From Clostridia bacterium (GTDB lineage: Bacteria > Bacillota > Clostridia > Oscillospirales > Acutalibacteraceae), in NCBI GenBank assembly GCA_017474045.1, contig JAFUHX010000056.1:1-64000 (forward strand): a stretch of 64,000 nucleotides of DNA. Reading direction: 5' to 3'. Numbering within the stretch: the stretch's first letter is position 1; each line of letters starts with the position of its first letter. Shown here piece after piece: positions 17,199 through 26,360 of the stretch. The translations under genes and the position numbers were made by a program. The notes under the pieces were generated by a model. That model worked only from the letters and a program-made list of their open reading frames with translations. It had not been told where the DNA came from and did no database searches.

Positions 17199-17779
17199 TT
17201 TACTCCTGAAACAATGTAAATGTCTTTTTCTGAAATTTTAACATCAGTTTCAAAATAGGGCTGAAACAATTTTTCCATTTCATCGGCTTCGGGCAGTCTT
17301 TTTGAAACATCAGCTTTAATGGTTGAGTGGTGTTTTTCAAGCTCTTCAATTCCCATGTTGTGAGCAACCGTCAGTCTTCCACCTGAAGATAGAAGTCCGG
17401 CAATGTTTTCAATAACATTTTCGGGGTTTGAAAAATGGGGAAAGGCATTATATATCATAACACGGTCAAATTTTTCTTCAAAAGCTGCCGATTCAATGTC
17501 ACCGCAGACAAAGCTGACGTCAGAAAAGGAAGAAAATTTTTCTTTGGCAATCTTAATCATTGCAGGGGAAATGTCAATTCCCGTAATGCTTTTAACTTTT
17601 CGGTCAATATAGTCTGAAATGAGAACACCTGTTCCGCAGGCAACATCTAATACTTTGCAGTTCTCTGAAATATCGCCCAGGTCAAAAATTTTTTTAATTT
17701 TATCTTTCTCTTTGATGGTGCCTGAATCCCATGTTGGTGCCAGAGCGTTGAAAAATGAAATGATGTCTTGTTTATTCAT
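17183..17779 (-). CDS. Class I SAM-dependent methyltransferase
   Basis: 198-residue Rossmann-fold methyltransferase. Motif I is CKVLDVACGTGVLI, the acidic motif II loop is ITGIDISPAMIKIAKEKF, and motif IV is FDRVMIYNAFPHFSNPENV. It resembles the UbiE/Methyltransf_11 group, which acts on small molecules, but the substrate is unknown. It starts at ATG 17779 and is transcribed alone, convergent with the alcohol dehydrogenase gene. Confidence 0.85.
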   Translation of the reverse strand: MNKQDIISFFNALAPTWDSGTIKEKDKIKKIFDLGDISENCKVLDVACGTGVLISDYIDRKVKSITGIDISPAMIKIAKEKFSSFSDVSFVCGDIESAAFEEKFDRVMIYNAFPHFSNPENVIENIAGLLSSGGRLTVAHNMGIEELEKHHSTIKADVSKRLPEADEMEKLFQPYFETDVKISEKDIYIVSGVKKKQL

Positions 17780-18041
17780 GATTTATCCTTAAAACTTCTT
17801 TTGTTTTTATATTAATCAATCTGATATTGCTTTCATAAAGTATATCATCAAGTCTTTTTAAAAGCAAGAAATATTGCATAATTTCAAAAACCGTTAAATA
17901 AGTTACAAATCAACACAATCTGTCTATTTGTCATTGCAAAATAATTAATAAAATGTTACTATATTAAAAAAATATATTTATATTTTTAAGAAAATTATTA
18001 GTTTTGAAATATTCATAGTGGAAAGAGATGAGATTTTTACC

Positions 18042-18593
18042 ATGGAAAACAACCTGTCGGCGAGAGACCGATTGGAAAAAGCATATTTTGAACTGCTTGA
18101 AGAAAAGCACTTCAGCCTGATAACTGTTTCTGAGCTGATTAGAAAGGCTCAGGTCAGCCGAACCACCTTTTATCGACATTATGTTGATATTTTTGATATG
18201 TATGAAAAAGTCGGCGACCACATGTTAGAAGCTTTTTCTTCTGTTCTTCTTTCTTATATGATTGAAACAAGCGACACTAACCTTAACGAAATTCTGGATT
18301 CATTTTTTCCGATTCTTGAAGCGCAAAATAAATATATAATTTCTCTTTGCGGAAAACACGGAAGCAGATCTTTTTTTGAAAAAATATTTAACGCTTTTCA
18401 AAATAAAATTTCGTTAATTCAGCTTCCTCTCAGCAAGGAAGAGCTTTTTAAAGTTAAATTCATAATTTATGCAGGAATTGGCTATTATGTTGAAGCAGTT
18501 ATGCTTGAAAGCAAAATTGACTATGAAATTGCCAAATTCAGCCATGAAATTTTGAGTCTTGAAAACATTGTTGAAGGAATGGAGGGTGTTTGA
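18042..18593 (+). CDS. TetR-like regulator A1
   Basis: TetR/AcrR-type helix-turn-helix protein of about 183 residues. The DNA-binding domain at the N-terminus reads ISVSELIRKAQ-like then QVSRTTFYRHYVDIFDMYEKV; the ligand-binding C-terminal domain is helical and divergent. ATG 18042 is taken because no ribosome-binding site precedes the upstream in-frame GTG 18018. First of four tandem regulators. It is much more similar to the third (QVSRTTFYRYYVDIFDLNEKV) than to the second, so it belongs to type A. Its stop overlaps the start of the next gene (TGATG). The ligand and target are unknown. Confidence 0.85.
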   Translation: MENNLSARDRLEKAYFELLEEKHFSLITVSELIRKAQVSRTTFYRHYVDIFDMYEKVGDHMLEAFSSVLLSYMIETSDTNLNEILDSFFPILEAQNKYIISLCGKHGSRSFFEKIFNAFQNKISLIQLPLSKEELFKVKFIIYAGIGYYVEAVMLESKIDYEIAKFSHEILSLENIVEGMEGV

Positions 18594-19123
18594 TGGATGA
18601 AATTAATAAAAAGCTGACAGAGGCTTTTTCAAAAATCCTCAATGAAAAAATATCTGTAACCCTTCTTTGCAAAAAGGCGGGGGTTGCCCGTGCAACCTTT
18701 TATCTTCGTTTTTCCGATATCAATGATTTTCTTGAAAAAAACAGACGCTATCTGGTTAAAAAGCTTTTTGAACAGATGAAACTGATTTTAACCTCAAGCG
18801 ACCAAGAGCTTTTCAGTCTTTGTAAAGAAGAAAATCTGCTTCTCGACAAAACAGACAGAAAGCTGCTTGATTATTTTGCCGGCGGAAATAAATATATAGA
18901 TTTTGCCTGGGATTGCATGGAAGACCTTATTCCTCTTTATGAAAAGCTTTGTCTTGATAGCTTCGGCGAAGAATTCTATGAAAAAAACAAAAAGCGCTTT
19001 AAATATTTTTTAAACGGAATCACCCCCACAATGTTTTTGGCTCTGGTTAACTATGATCAGGAAACCTTTCTTTATGAAATGAGAATGTGTCGGTCTATCG
19101 GCTCTAAAATTTTAAATTTCTGA
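18593..19123 (+). CDS. TetR-like regulator B1
   Basis: Second regulator of the array, about 176 residues. The recognition region is VTLLCKKAGVARATFYLRFSDINDFLEK, which differs from type A and closely matches the fourth gene (LCKKAGIARATFYLHFKDIEDFIEK). The first ~10 residues before the helix-turn-helix domain are short. ATG 18593 overlaps the TGA of regulator A1, with GGAGG upstream, so A1 and B1 are translationally coupled and may act together, perhaps as a heterodimer. The ligand is unknown. Confidence 0.82.
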   Translation: MDEINKKLTEAFSKILNEKISVTLLCKKAGVARATFYLRFSDINDFLEKNRRYLVKKLFEQMKLILTSSDQELFSLCKEENLLLDKTDRKLLDYFAGGNKYIDFAWDCMEDLIPLYEKLCLDSFGEEFYEKNKKRFKYFLNGITPTMFLALVNYDQETFLYEMRMCRSIGSKILNF

Positions 19124-19144
19124 TTTTTTGAAAGGTGCGCAATA

Positions 19145-19702
19145 ATGATTAAAAACAAACAGTCTTTTTCGGTTGAAAGAATAGAAGAGGCATATTTCCA
19201 TTTTCTTACTGAAAAACATTTCAGCAAAATTAAGGTTTCTGAAATAATTGAAAGAGCGCAGGTCAGCCGAACCACCTTCTATAGATATTATGTTGATATT
19301 TTTGATTTGAACGAAAAGGTTGTTAAGCGTTTTTTAACAGATATTCTATCTAAACTTGCCGCTGCTTTTAATGAGCCAAGCGGCAATCTTGCTCTTTCCT
19401 TTGAAAATTTTTGCAAAGATCTTGTTGGTAAGGAAGAATATATAAAGCTTCTTTGCAGCGAAAACAGCGATAAAAAGCTTACAGATTATCTTTTTCCTGT
19501 TGCTCTCAATATCGGTTCCGAAATTAGCCGATTAAACGACAATGAAATTTTTGCCCTTAAGTTTGTTGCTCTTTCCGGTTTAATGACCTATTTTAAAAAG
19601 CTTTCCGAAAATTCTGAGTTTACTTATGACTATCTTTTGATATATAAACAAATTTTAGATTATGCTCAGAAGTCAGGTGAAAAAAATGGAACAAAGAATT
19701 GA
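19145..19702 (+). CDS. TetR-like regulator A2
   Basis: Third regulator, 185 residues, type A. The N-terminal segment (EEAYFHFLTEKHFSKIKVSE, then RAQVSRTTFYRYYVDIFD) aligns with A1 through the whole DNA-binding domain, while the C-terminal ligand domains have diverged strongly. It starts 21 bases after regulator B1 and its end overlaps regulator B2 by 17 bases. Same operon. Confidence 0.83.
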   Translation: MIKNKQSFSVERIEEAYFHFLTEKHFSKIKVSEIIERAQVSRTTFYRYYVDIFDLNEKVVKRFLTDILSKLAAAFNEPSGNLALSFENFCKDLVGKEEYIKLLCSENSDKKLTDYLFPVALNIGSEISRLNDNEIFALKFVALSGLMTYFKKLSENSEFTYDYLLIYKQILDYAQKSGEKNGTKN

Positions 19703-20231
19703 ATTCAAGCTTCTTGAAACTTATAGCGAAATGACCCGAAAATATGGTGAAAAAGTCAGTGTAACCACTCTTTGCAAAAAGGCAGGAATTGCTCGCGCCA
19801 CATTTTATCTTCATTTCAAAGATATTGAAGATTTCATTGAGAAATCCAAATGTTCTCTTTGTGAAAAGCTTATTTTTCAGGCGTTCATTTTTCTTCGTTG
19901 CAGCGATAAGGATTTGTCAAAAGCGATTAAAGAAGAAAATTTATATATGAACAAAGAAGAAAGAGCTCTTCTCAAATATTTTTTATATGGTTCCAATTAT
20001 ATTGATTTTTCAACGATTTTTTTTAAAGTGGGTATTGAAAAAACAAAAGAGCTTAAAGAACTTAAAGATGTTTTCCAAAAGGGGTTAAGCGGTGAAAAAA
20101 TAAACTATGAAGTCTTTTTTAACGGATATTTTTCAATTCTTGTTCTTGGCTTATCTGATTATGAAGAAAAGAGATTAAAAAAAGAAATAGAAAACTGCCG
20201 TTTATATTTTAAATTTCTTCTTAATAATTAA
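19686..20231 (+). CDS. TetR-like regulator B2
   Basis: Fourth regulator, 181 residues, type B. The recognition region LCKKAGIARATFYLHFKDIEDF mirrors B1. ATG 19686 is chosen for its AGGTG ribosome-binding site; a longer frame from 19662 is possible. It overlaps the 3' end of A2. It is followed by a 178-base gap with TGTCAA/TTGACA boxes and then a large secreted-protein gene, which is the nearest candidate target. Confidence 0.82.
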   Translation: MEQRIEFKLLETYSEMTRKYGEKVSVTTLCKKAGIARATFYLHFKDIEDFIEKSKCSLCEKLIFQAFIFLRCSDKDLSKAIKEENLYMNKEERALLKYFLYGSNYIDFSTIFFKVGIEKTKELKELKDVFQKGLSGEKINYEVFFNGYFSILVLGLSDYEEKRLKKEIENCRLYFKFLLNN

Positions 20232-20244
20232 AAAGCCAATATTA

Positions 20245-20320
20245 TGTCAAATGTCAATAAAATATTCAAAACCTGATTTGTTTTTTTAGTTGGTAGTTGA
20301 CAGTTTTTAAGCTTTTGACA
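20245..20320 (+). promoter_or_regulatory. Inverted TGTCAA / TTGACA boxes upstream of the secreted-protein gene
   Basis: TGTCAA at 20245-20250 and 20252-20257, then the reverse complement TTGACA at 20297-20302 and 20315-20320. This gives two boxes in each orientation. One of the TTGACA copies may act as a -35 box, but no well-spaced -10 is obvious. The arrangement suggests operator sites for the adjacent TetR regulators. Confidence 0.4.
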
Positions 20321-20409
20321 CTTGTTTTAATTGTGAAAGTTTTATATTATATTTGTGAAAGGATTGTTAATTTATTAACATGACTTAAATTTAAAGGAGG
20401 AAAAAGAAC

Positions 20410-23400
20410 ATGAAAAAGACTTTAGCAATCATTCTTTCAATCGTTATGCTCCTCGGCGCAATGCCTTTTGCCGCAATCGCTGCTGATGGACCTGTTTATG
20501 ACAGAGCCGCTGTTGCTGCAAACGATGAAGCATACATTTCAGAAATGTCAGCCGAACAGATGGCAGCAGTCATTCTTGATTGGGTTGACAGAGAAATCAC
20601 AGCAGCTACTGCTGATTTCGAATCATTTGAAGTTGACGTTATGGGAACAACAGTTGCTGTTGACATTCCCGAAATCAAGACTCTTGACGATGTAATCGCT
20701 TATAAAGATTATCTTGCAGAGCTTGGCGGCGACTTCGCAAAACTCGACACAACAAATCTTGTTGCCAAAGGCGACGGAACAAACCTTGATTTCATCTATG
20801 GTGTTCTTCAGTTCATGGATGACAACAGCGAAACCTTCGGTAAGGTTTTCCGTTGGGACGACAAAGTGTTTGACTACGGCAAAGTAGGCGAATACATTCT
20901 TTCTCTCGACACAACTGTTGAAGAAAACAAAAAAATCGTTGATTTCTATAATGACTACCTCGTAGGCAACGATATTCAGGATAAGTTCATTAACTGGGTT
21001 GCTAAACAGATGAACTACGAAGTTAAGTATGATGAAAACGGCGACAGAGTTGAAACATTCGACGATATCCTTAACAACGGTATCATGGCTTGGTTCTCAG
21101 GTCTTTGCGAAACAAACGGAATTCTTTCTGAAGAAGCTCTTGCCACTCTCAGAACTTATGACCTCAGAACAACCGACATCTACACCCTCATTAAGAACTT
21201 TGTTGCTCTTGCAGAAGAAGACAACGAAGTTAAAATTGACACCTACTACAACTACATTATGGATACTGTAGTTCGTACTCTCATGAAAACAATGCTCGGT
21301 CAGAAGGCAGTTGTTGGCGCAGAAGTTGCAGTTCCCGGCGGTTTCTCAGCTATCTATACTGATCTCGCTCTCCTTGAAGAAATTTCAGGCGGAACAGCTT
21401 ACTACTATGACGGAACAGACTACTATCAGGTAACAATCGCTAACGGTGTGGCAACAGCTAACGCTCTTACATGGGAAGCCGGCATTGATATTAACTTTGA
21501 AGCTCCCAAAGTAGAAGTTCTTACAGGAACAAACGCAGACACAGTTGTTGCTGAATACAGACCCACAAATGAAAACTACAAACAGCTTATTTACTCAACC
21601 TATGCAGACCAGATTGCTGCTGAAGGCTTTGAAGTAGCAGGCACAACAGTTCCCGAAACTTACTCAGCTCTTATGGTTGATGCTAACAAAGGTCCCGCAA
21701 TGAGCGAATGCTTCGGCGTTAAGGTTACTCAGGGCGAAAACGTAATTTCTAACATAGTTATTGGCTTTGATGAAATTGAAGAATATGTAAACGGTATTGC
21801 TCTTACAAAAGCAAACGAAGCTGCTGCCGGTATGGTAGATGGCACTACAATTACAGCATGCACTGTTGATAAAGTTAATGTTAAAATGGCTTATGATGCA
21901 TGGGCAACAGAAGACGAATTTATCGTTCAGGTAAATGCATCTGCAACTGCATCAGTTAAGGTTACAGCTAATGCACCTGTTATCGGTGAAACAACTGTTT
22001 CTCAGGATCTTGATGCAACATCATGGATCACAAACCCTGTAGCAGTACTCGTTCTTGATGATCTTACCGGCAACCTCAACATCGACGATGCAAAGGCTCT
22101 CCTCGACTTCGTAAATGATGATTTCGTTGTTGACCAGACTCTCCTTGATTTCACAGCTAACTATGACGCATACAACGGTGTTGTAGGTCAGGTTAACAGA
22201 GTTCTCGTTGGTCTTGTTGATATGCTTGTAAACGAAGACCTCGGACTTAAAGAAGGCGGAAACGAATATCTTACTGATAACCTTCAGACACTTTGCGATA
22301 AAGCAAACTCAATGATGACAGCAGCAAAAGAAGTTATCAACAACGAAGAATATCAGGCAATGCTTGACACAATTGGTATCGACTTCGATGCTCTTACAGC
22401 TGATCTTCCTCTCGATCTTCTCTACTCACTCGACTTCTCATCAGTAGAAGCTCTCTGGGTAACAGTTATTACTCTTGGTCTTGATGTTATCGACGATGGT
22501 TCAAATGCAACAATCGCTGACATCCACGCTCTTATCGGCGACCTTGAAAACCTTGATGCAATGGCAGTTGCAGTTGCTGACTACGCTCTTGCAGAATGCA
22601 TCCCCGCACTTAACGACAAATTAGCAGAAAACAACATTGACTTCGCTCTCACAGTTCCTGAAAAGACAGACGCTGCAACAGTAGCAGAAGATGCAGGAAA
22701 AGACATCATCATGACAAAGCTTGTTGACCTTCTTTATGAAGCAGCAACAGACGGCGTTGCTTTAGCAAACAAACTTGCTAATGAAGCAATCGGTCATGTT
22801 GAAGGCGAAGCCGGTTTAGATCTTCCCACAGTTAACTTCCAGCTTAAAGTTAACAAGGGTGCTGATTGGAAAGCAACTCTTGCAGCACTCACAGACAGAG
22901 CATACGGTCTCCTTGACGGTATCGTAATTGCTTGCGATAATAACTACACAGACACAATCGATAAGATTTCTGCAGTAGCAAACGCAATTCTTCCTCTTGG
23001 CTCACTCGCTTCCAACTGCGCTAGTGAAAACTTCGCATTTGACGGAAATCTTGTAATGGGCTTCCTCTTCGACGACGGTCTTGACGGCGACCTTGAAGGC
23101 TTCCTTCGTCTCTTCGAAACAAAGACAAAGACAGAAGATGTTGCTGCTGATTGCTCAGTAACAGAAGCTCTCATTGTAGCTTCCGAACACATCGTTGACT
23201 CTATCTTCCCCAACACAGTTAATGCTGAAAACTATGTAAACGTTGATTATTCAACAGTAACATTCACAGAAACAACTGTTCAGGAATACTTCACATCAGC
23301 TGAAAACGATGCAGTTATCGCTTCCAACAATATGGACAGCATTAACGCTCGTAAGGCAGACCTTATCCCCGCAGCTCTTAACATTGCAAGAGAAGCAGGC

Positions 23401-23946
23401 GTTCTTCCTTATTTTGCAAAATGTAATCTTGATCATACCGATCCTAACATCGCAACAAAAGTTGTTGCCGGAAAAGATCCCACTTGCACAGAAAGCGGTA
23501 TCGCTGACGCAGTTGTTTGCGCTGAATGTGGCTACGTTATTTCCGGTGGAAATGAAGTTCCCTCTAATGGCCATAGCTTAGGCGATTGGGTAGAAACAAA
23601 GGCTCCCGGTTGCACAACTAAGGGTTCAGAAACTCGCAAGTGTGCAAACTGCAACTACTCAGAAACAAGAGATGTTGCTGCTACCGGTCATGCTCTTGGT
23701 GCTTGGTATGTTAAGACTCCTGCAACTTGCGAAGCTAACGGCGTTTCAGCTCGTGATTGCGCAAATTGCAACTATTCAGAAACCAAACCCATCGCTGCAA
23801 CAGGTCACGTAGATGCTAACGCCGACGAACTTTGTGACGGTTGTGGAACTGATCTCTCTGAAGAGGAAGTTGACAACAGCTTCTTCGGCAAGATTAAGGC
23901 CTTCTTCATGAGCATCATTAATTGGTTCAAAAACTTGTTTAGCTAA
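20410..23946 (+). CDS. Large secreted protein with C-terminal cysteine modules
   Basis: 1178 residues, acidic, beginning with a clear Sec signal peptide (MKKTLAIILSIVMLLGAMPF, then AAIAADG). I recognise no enzymatic domain in residues 30-1000. The region is rich in Asp, Glu, Ala and Thr and looks helical with a few beta-rich parts (about residues 300-520). The last ~170 residues carry repeated modules, each with a Cys pair in a CxxC pattern and a following GH (CAECGY, CANCNYSE twice, CDGCGTD; GHSLGDW, GHALGAW, GHVDAN). The protein ends in an amphipathic, hydrophobic tail (FFGKIKAFFMSIINWFKNLF) that may bind membrane or wall. AAAGGAGG precedes the ATG. The codon choice is more regular than in its neighbours, suggesting high expression. 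It lies directly after the TetR array. Confidence 0.85.
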   Translation: MKKTLAIILSIVMLLGAMPFAAIAADGPVYDRAAVAANDEAYISEMSAEQMAAVILDWVDREITAATADFESFEVDVMGTTVAVDIPEIKTLDDVIAYKDYLAELGGDFAKLDTTNLVAKGDGTNLDFIYGVLQFMDDNSETFGKVFRWDDKVFDYGKVGEYILSLDTTVEENKKIVDFYNDYLVGNDIQDKFINWVAKQMNYEVKYDENGDRVETFDDILNNGIMAWFSGLCETNGILSEEALATLRTYDLRTTDIYTLIKNFVALAEEDNEVKIDTYYNYIMDTVVRTLMKTMLGQKAVVGAEVAVPGGFSAIYTDLALLEEISGGTAYYYDGTDYYQVTIANGVATANALTWEAGIDINFEAPKVEVLTGTNADTVVAEYRPTNENYKQLIYSTYADQIAAEGFEVAGTTVPETYSALMVDANKGPAMSECFGVKVTQGENVISNIVIGFDEIEEYVNGIALTKANEAAAGMVDGTTITACTVDKVNVKMAYDAWATEDEFIVQVNASATASVKVTANAPVIGETTVSQDLDATSWITNPVAVLVLDDLTGNLNIDDAKALLDFVNDDFVVDQTLLDFTANYDAYNGVVGQVNRVLVGLVDMLVNEDLGLKEGGNEYLTDNLQTLCDKANSMMTAAKEVINNEEYQAMLDTIGIDFDALTADLPLDLLYSLDFSSVEALWVTVITLGLDVIDDGSNATIADIHALIGDLENLDAMAVAVADYALAECIPALNDKLAENNIDFALTVPEKTDAATVAEDAGKDIIMTKLVDLLYEAATDGVALANKLANEAIGHVEGEAGLDLPTVNFQLKVNKGADWKATLAALTDRAYGLLDGIVIACDNNYTDTIDKISAVANAILPLGSLASNCASENFAFDGNLVMGFLFDDGLDGDLEGFLRLFETKTKTEDVAADCSVTEALIVASEHIVDSIFPNTVNAENYVNVDYSTVTFTETTVQEYFTSAENDAVIASNNMDSINARKADLIPAALNIAREAGVLPYFAKCNLDHTDPNIATKVVAGKDPTCTESGIADAVVCAECGYVISGGNEVPSNGHSLGDWVETKAPGCTTKGSETRKCANCNYSETRDVAATGHALGAWYVKTPATCEANGVSARDCANCNYSETKPIAATGHVDANADELCDGCGTDLSEEEVDNSFFGKIKAFFMSIINWFKNLFS

Positions 23947-23961
23947 TAATCCTCACTCTAA

Positions 23962-24005
23962 CAAAACCACAAAGAAACTCCCTTCGGGGAGTTCTTTGTG
24001 GTTTT
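23962..24005 (+). terminator. Strong terminator with TTCG loop
   Basis: AAAACCACAAAGAA, ACTCCC, TTCG, GGGAGT, TCTTTGTGGTTTT. A near-perfect ~19-bp stem with a UUCG tetraloop, directly after the secreted-protein gene. It is symmetric enough to work for both strands. Confidence 0.85.
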
Positions 24006-24077
24006 AAAAGATAAAAAATGTTTTTTAAGATAAAAAAGACAGGAGACATCATGTCTTCTGCCTTTTTATTTAGCTGT

Positions 24078-24380
24078 TTATTCAATAACTTCAAGTAGAA
24101 AACTGACAGGACGAAAACCGTCATTACAAGAAATCATTGCTGATTTTTCATTTTTCATCCAACCGTCATAAAAGTTTCCGCCGCCATGGGCAAGGGTCAT
24201 AACAAAAGGCGAAATGCTGTCCCACGCGCTCTGACAAAATCCCTCCGGCTTTTCCCAGCCATTTGCAATATAAACGCTTCCTTCTTCAATATCGCAAGCG
24301 TGTTCAATGGGATTTTCATATTTTTCAATCAGGTCGTGATAAACAGTTTTTCTGATTGCTGTAATTCTGATTTTTCTCAT
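24078..24380 (-). CDS. TIGR04076 family protein
   Basis: About 100 residues with no membrane segment. Features fit the small TIGR04076 family: MRKIRITAIRKTVYHDLIEKY at the start (written here only as its outline), GSVYIANGWEKPEGFCQSAW, and the FVMTLAHGGGNFYDGW centre followed by ISCNDGFRPV. The function of this family is not known. ATG 24380 begins one base after the hydrolase stop; longer frames from further upstream would run into that gene. Probably co-transcribed with the alpha/beta hydrolase. Confidence 0.75.
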   Translation of the reverse strand: MRKIRITAIRKTVYHDLIEKYENPIEHACDIEEGSVYIANGWEKPEGFCQSAWDSISPFVMTLAHGGGNFYDGWMKNEKSAMISCNDGFRPVSFLLEVIE

Positions 24381-24381
24381 T

Positions 24382-25311
24382 TTAAAAACCCAAAATATCT
24401 TTCGACCAACGAAGAACATCGTTATAAACGGTTTCTTTGTTGTCTTCGTTAAGAATTTCATGTCTGTCGCCGGGATACATAATCACGGTTGGCTCATTTC
24501 CGGCTAATTCAAGGTTGTCGCTCAGTGCAATAATACCTTTTCCGTTGAAGCCGATAGGATCCTTTGCACCCGAAATGATGAGAATAGGGAAGGTGGGTGA
24601 AATGCAATAAGGCCAGGTTGTTGAGCAGGCTGAATTTGCTAAAGAAACGAGGTCTCTTATTCCGCCGAGCTTTAAGTTGGCGCCGCAAAGGGGATCATTT
24701 AAAAATTCCAAAACATTTTCTTCGTTTCTGCTCAACCAGTCTTTGTCGGTTTTTTTGTTTTTGATGCCGATAGTGCTGATTTTGTCAAAAAGAGCATTTG
24801 AAAATTCCTTTTGCGGACCGAACTTATCACAAAGAAATCTGAGCGGCTCTTCAAGAACAACTGCTGAAGCGGGAAGCTCTCCGGTTGCGCAAAGAATTGC
24901 ACCGTTGATGTCTTCCTGGAAGTTTCTTAAATAAACTCTTACGCAAAGAGATCCCATACTGTGACCAAAAAGAATAACAGGCAAATCGGGGTATTTCTTT
25001 TTCATAATCATGGTTAAATAGTGCATATCGTCAACGAGTCTGACATCACCGTCAAAGTCTGCGAAATAGCCCAATTCCTCTTCTGAGGCGGCGCTTTTTC
25101 CGTGCCCGAGATGATCATTGCCGCAGACAACAAAGCCGTTAGAGGCTAAAAAACGAGCAAAATCGTCATATCTTCCAATGTGTTCGGAAACACCGTGAGC
25201 AATTTGAAAAATAGCCTTCGGTTCTGAGTCCTTGTCTTCCCAAATGCAGCAGTGAATTTTGTTAACTGCTGTTGTTGAGATAAAATAAGCTTCTCTTTTT
25301 TCAATATTCAT
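24382..25311 (-). CDS. Alpha/beta hydrolase, monoacylglycerol-lipase-like
   Basis: 309-residue serine hydrolase of the Hydrolase_4 (lysophospholipase/monoglyceride lipase) group. Nucleophile elbow VILFGHSMGSLCVRV (G-H-S-M-G); oxyanion region IFQIAHGVSEHIGRY near the N-terminus; likely acid ILIISGAKDPIG and catalytic His in YPGDRHEILNE. No signal peptide, so cytoplasmic. It would cleave glycerol or phospholipid esters; the true substrate is unknown. First gene of a two-gene operon with the TIGR04076 gene. Confidence 0.87.
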   Translation of the reverse strand: MNIEKREAYFISTTAVNKIHCCIWEDKDSEPKAIFQIAHGVSEHIGRYDDFARFLASNGFVVCGNDHLGHGKSAASEEELGYFADFDGDVRLVDDMHYLTMIMKKKYPDLPVILFGHSMGSLCVRVYLRNFQEDINGAILCATGELPASAVVLEEPLRFLCDKFGPQKEFSNALFDKISTIGIKNKKTDKDWLSRNEENVLEFLNDPLCGANLKLGGIRDLVSLANSACSTTWPYCISPTFPILIISGAKDPIGFNGKGIIALSDNLELAGNEPTVIMYPGDRHEILNEDNKETVYNDVLRWSKDILGF

Positions 25312-25435
25312 AAAAAATACCGGCGCACAATAATAAAATGTGCTGTCCTTTCTTTATTTTTCCTTTAAATTATATTATATTATTAAAAGATAATCAACAA
25401 ATATTAGTTATTTTTTAGGTAATTAATTTAAAATA

Positions 25436-25464
25436 TTTACAATTTAAAAAAAATAGTCTATAAT
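25436..25464 (+). promoter_or_regulatory. Promoter of the DUF5685 / J-domain operon
   Basis: TTTACA at 25436-25441, 17-base spacer, TATAAT at 25459-25464, about 30 bases before the GAGGTGAG ribosome-binding site. Confidence 0.65.
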
Positions 25465-25496
25465 ATTCTATTAGTAATAATAGATGAGGTGAGTAA

Positions 25497-26360
25497 ATGT
25501 TAGGCTATGTCAGAGTTAACAAGCCTGAAATGAAAGTTAAGGAATATGAGACCTATAGAGGAATTTATTGCTCTTTGTGTAAAAGTTTAAAAAAAGAATA
25601 TGGTGTAATTTCAACCTTTATTCTTAATTATGACATAACTTTTCTTCTTCTTGTTCTGCTTTCTTCAGAAAAATGTGTACCCGAGTTTAAAAAGGGAAGA
25701 TGTATGTTTAATCCAAATAAACGCTGCTATTATTGTCAGAATGGCGGTGAGCATTTTTCCTATGCAGCTGCGGTAACGGTAATAATGTTTTATTTCAAGG
25801 TGAAAGATAATATTCAAGACGGTTCTTTTTTCAAGCGCTTACCAATGTATTTTGTTTTACCCTATGCATCAATGCTCAGAAAAAAAGCGATGAAAAAATA
25901 TCCTCATCTTTATGAAATTATTTCAGTTTCTATGGAACGCCATATTGAAATTGAAAAATCAGGAACAGACAGCACTGACAGGGCTGCTCATAATTCTGCC
26001 GAAGCTTTGGGAAGAATTTTTGACTATAATAATTCAGGTCTGATGTCTCCTCTTTATCGTTTCGGATATTTTGTCGGAAGATGGGTTTATCTCGTTGACG
26101 CTGCAGATGATCTTGAAAAAGACATCAGAAGAAAAAACTTCAATGTTTTTGTTAATCGCTATGAGCTAAAAGATTTTTCAGCCATAGATGATCAGATCAG
26201 AAGTGAAATTGAGGGAACACTTGATTTTACCCATAATCTTGCCCGTGATTCCTATGAAAAGCTTGACCTTGAAATTCTCAAGCCGATAATTGACAACATA
26301 ATTTATGATTCAATGAATTCAACAATTTCAAAAGTTATGAAAGGAACAAAAAGCCAATGA
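25497..26360 (+). CDS. DUF5685 family protein
   Basis: 287 residues. The conserved N-terminus [20 protein letters not shown] and a cluster of cysteines (YCSLCKSL, then [14 protein letters not shown]) are typical of this uncharacterised Clostridia family. The middle is hydrophobic/helical, and [15 protein letters not shown] resembles the Asp-rich segment of all-helical prenyl-synthase-like folds, although no enzymatic activity is claimed. The next gene (J-domain protein) overlaps by ATGA, so the two are coupled. Such a neighbour suggests the DUF protein is a client or partner of the J-protein. Confidence 0.75.
   Translation: MLGYVRVNKPEMKVKEYETYRGIYCSLCKSLKKEYGVISTFILNYDITFLLLVLLSSEKCVPEFKKGRCMFNPNKRCYYCQNGGEHFSYAAAVTVIMFYFKVKDNIQDGSFFKRLPMYFVLPYASMLRKKAMKKYPHLYEIISVSMERHIEIEKSGTDSTDRAAHNSAEALGRIFDYNNSGLMSPLYRFGYFVGRWVYLVDAADDLEKDIRRKNFNVFVNRYELKDFSAIDDQIRSEIEGTLDFTHNLARDSYEKLDLEILKPIIDNIIYDSMNSTISKVMKGTKSQ

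Noticed and set aside
18018-18041. GTG 18018 as start of the first TetR-like gene
   Set aside because: No ribosome-binding site is visible before it, and the added eight residues are not seen in the sister gene.
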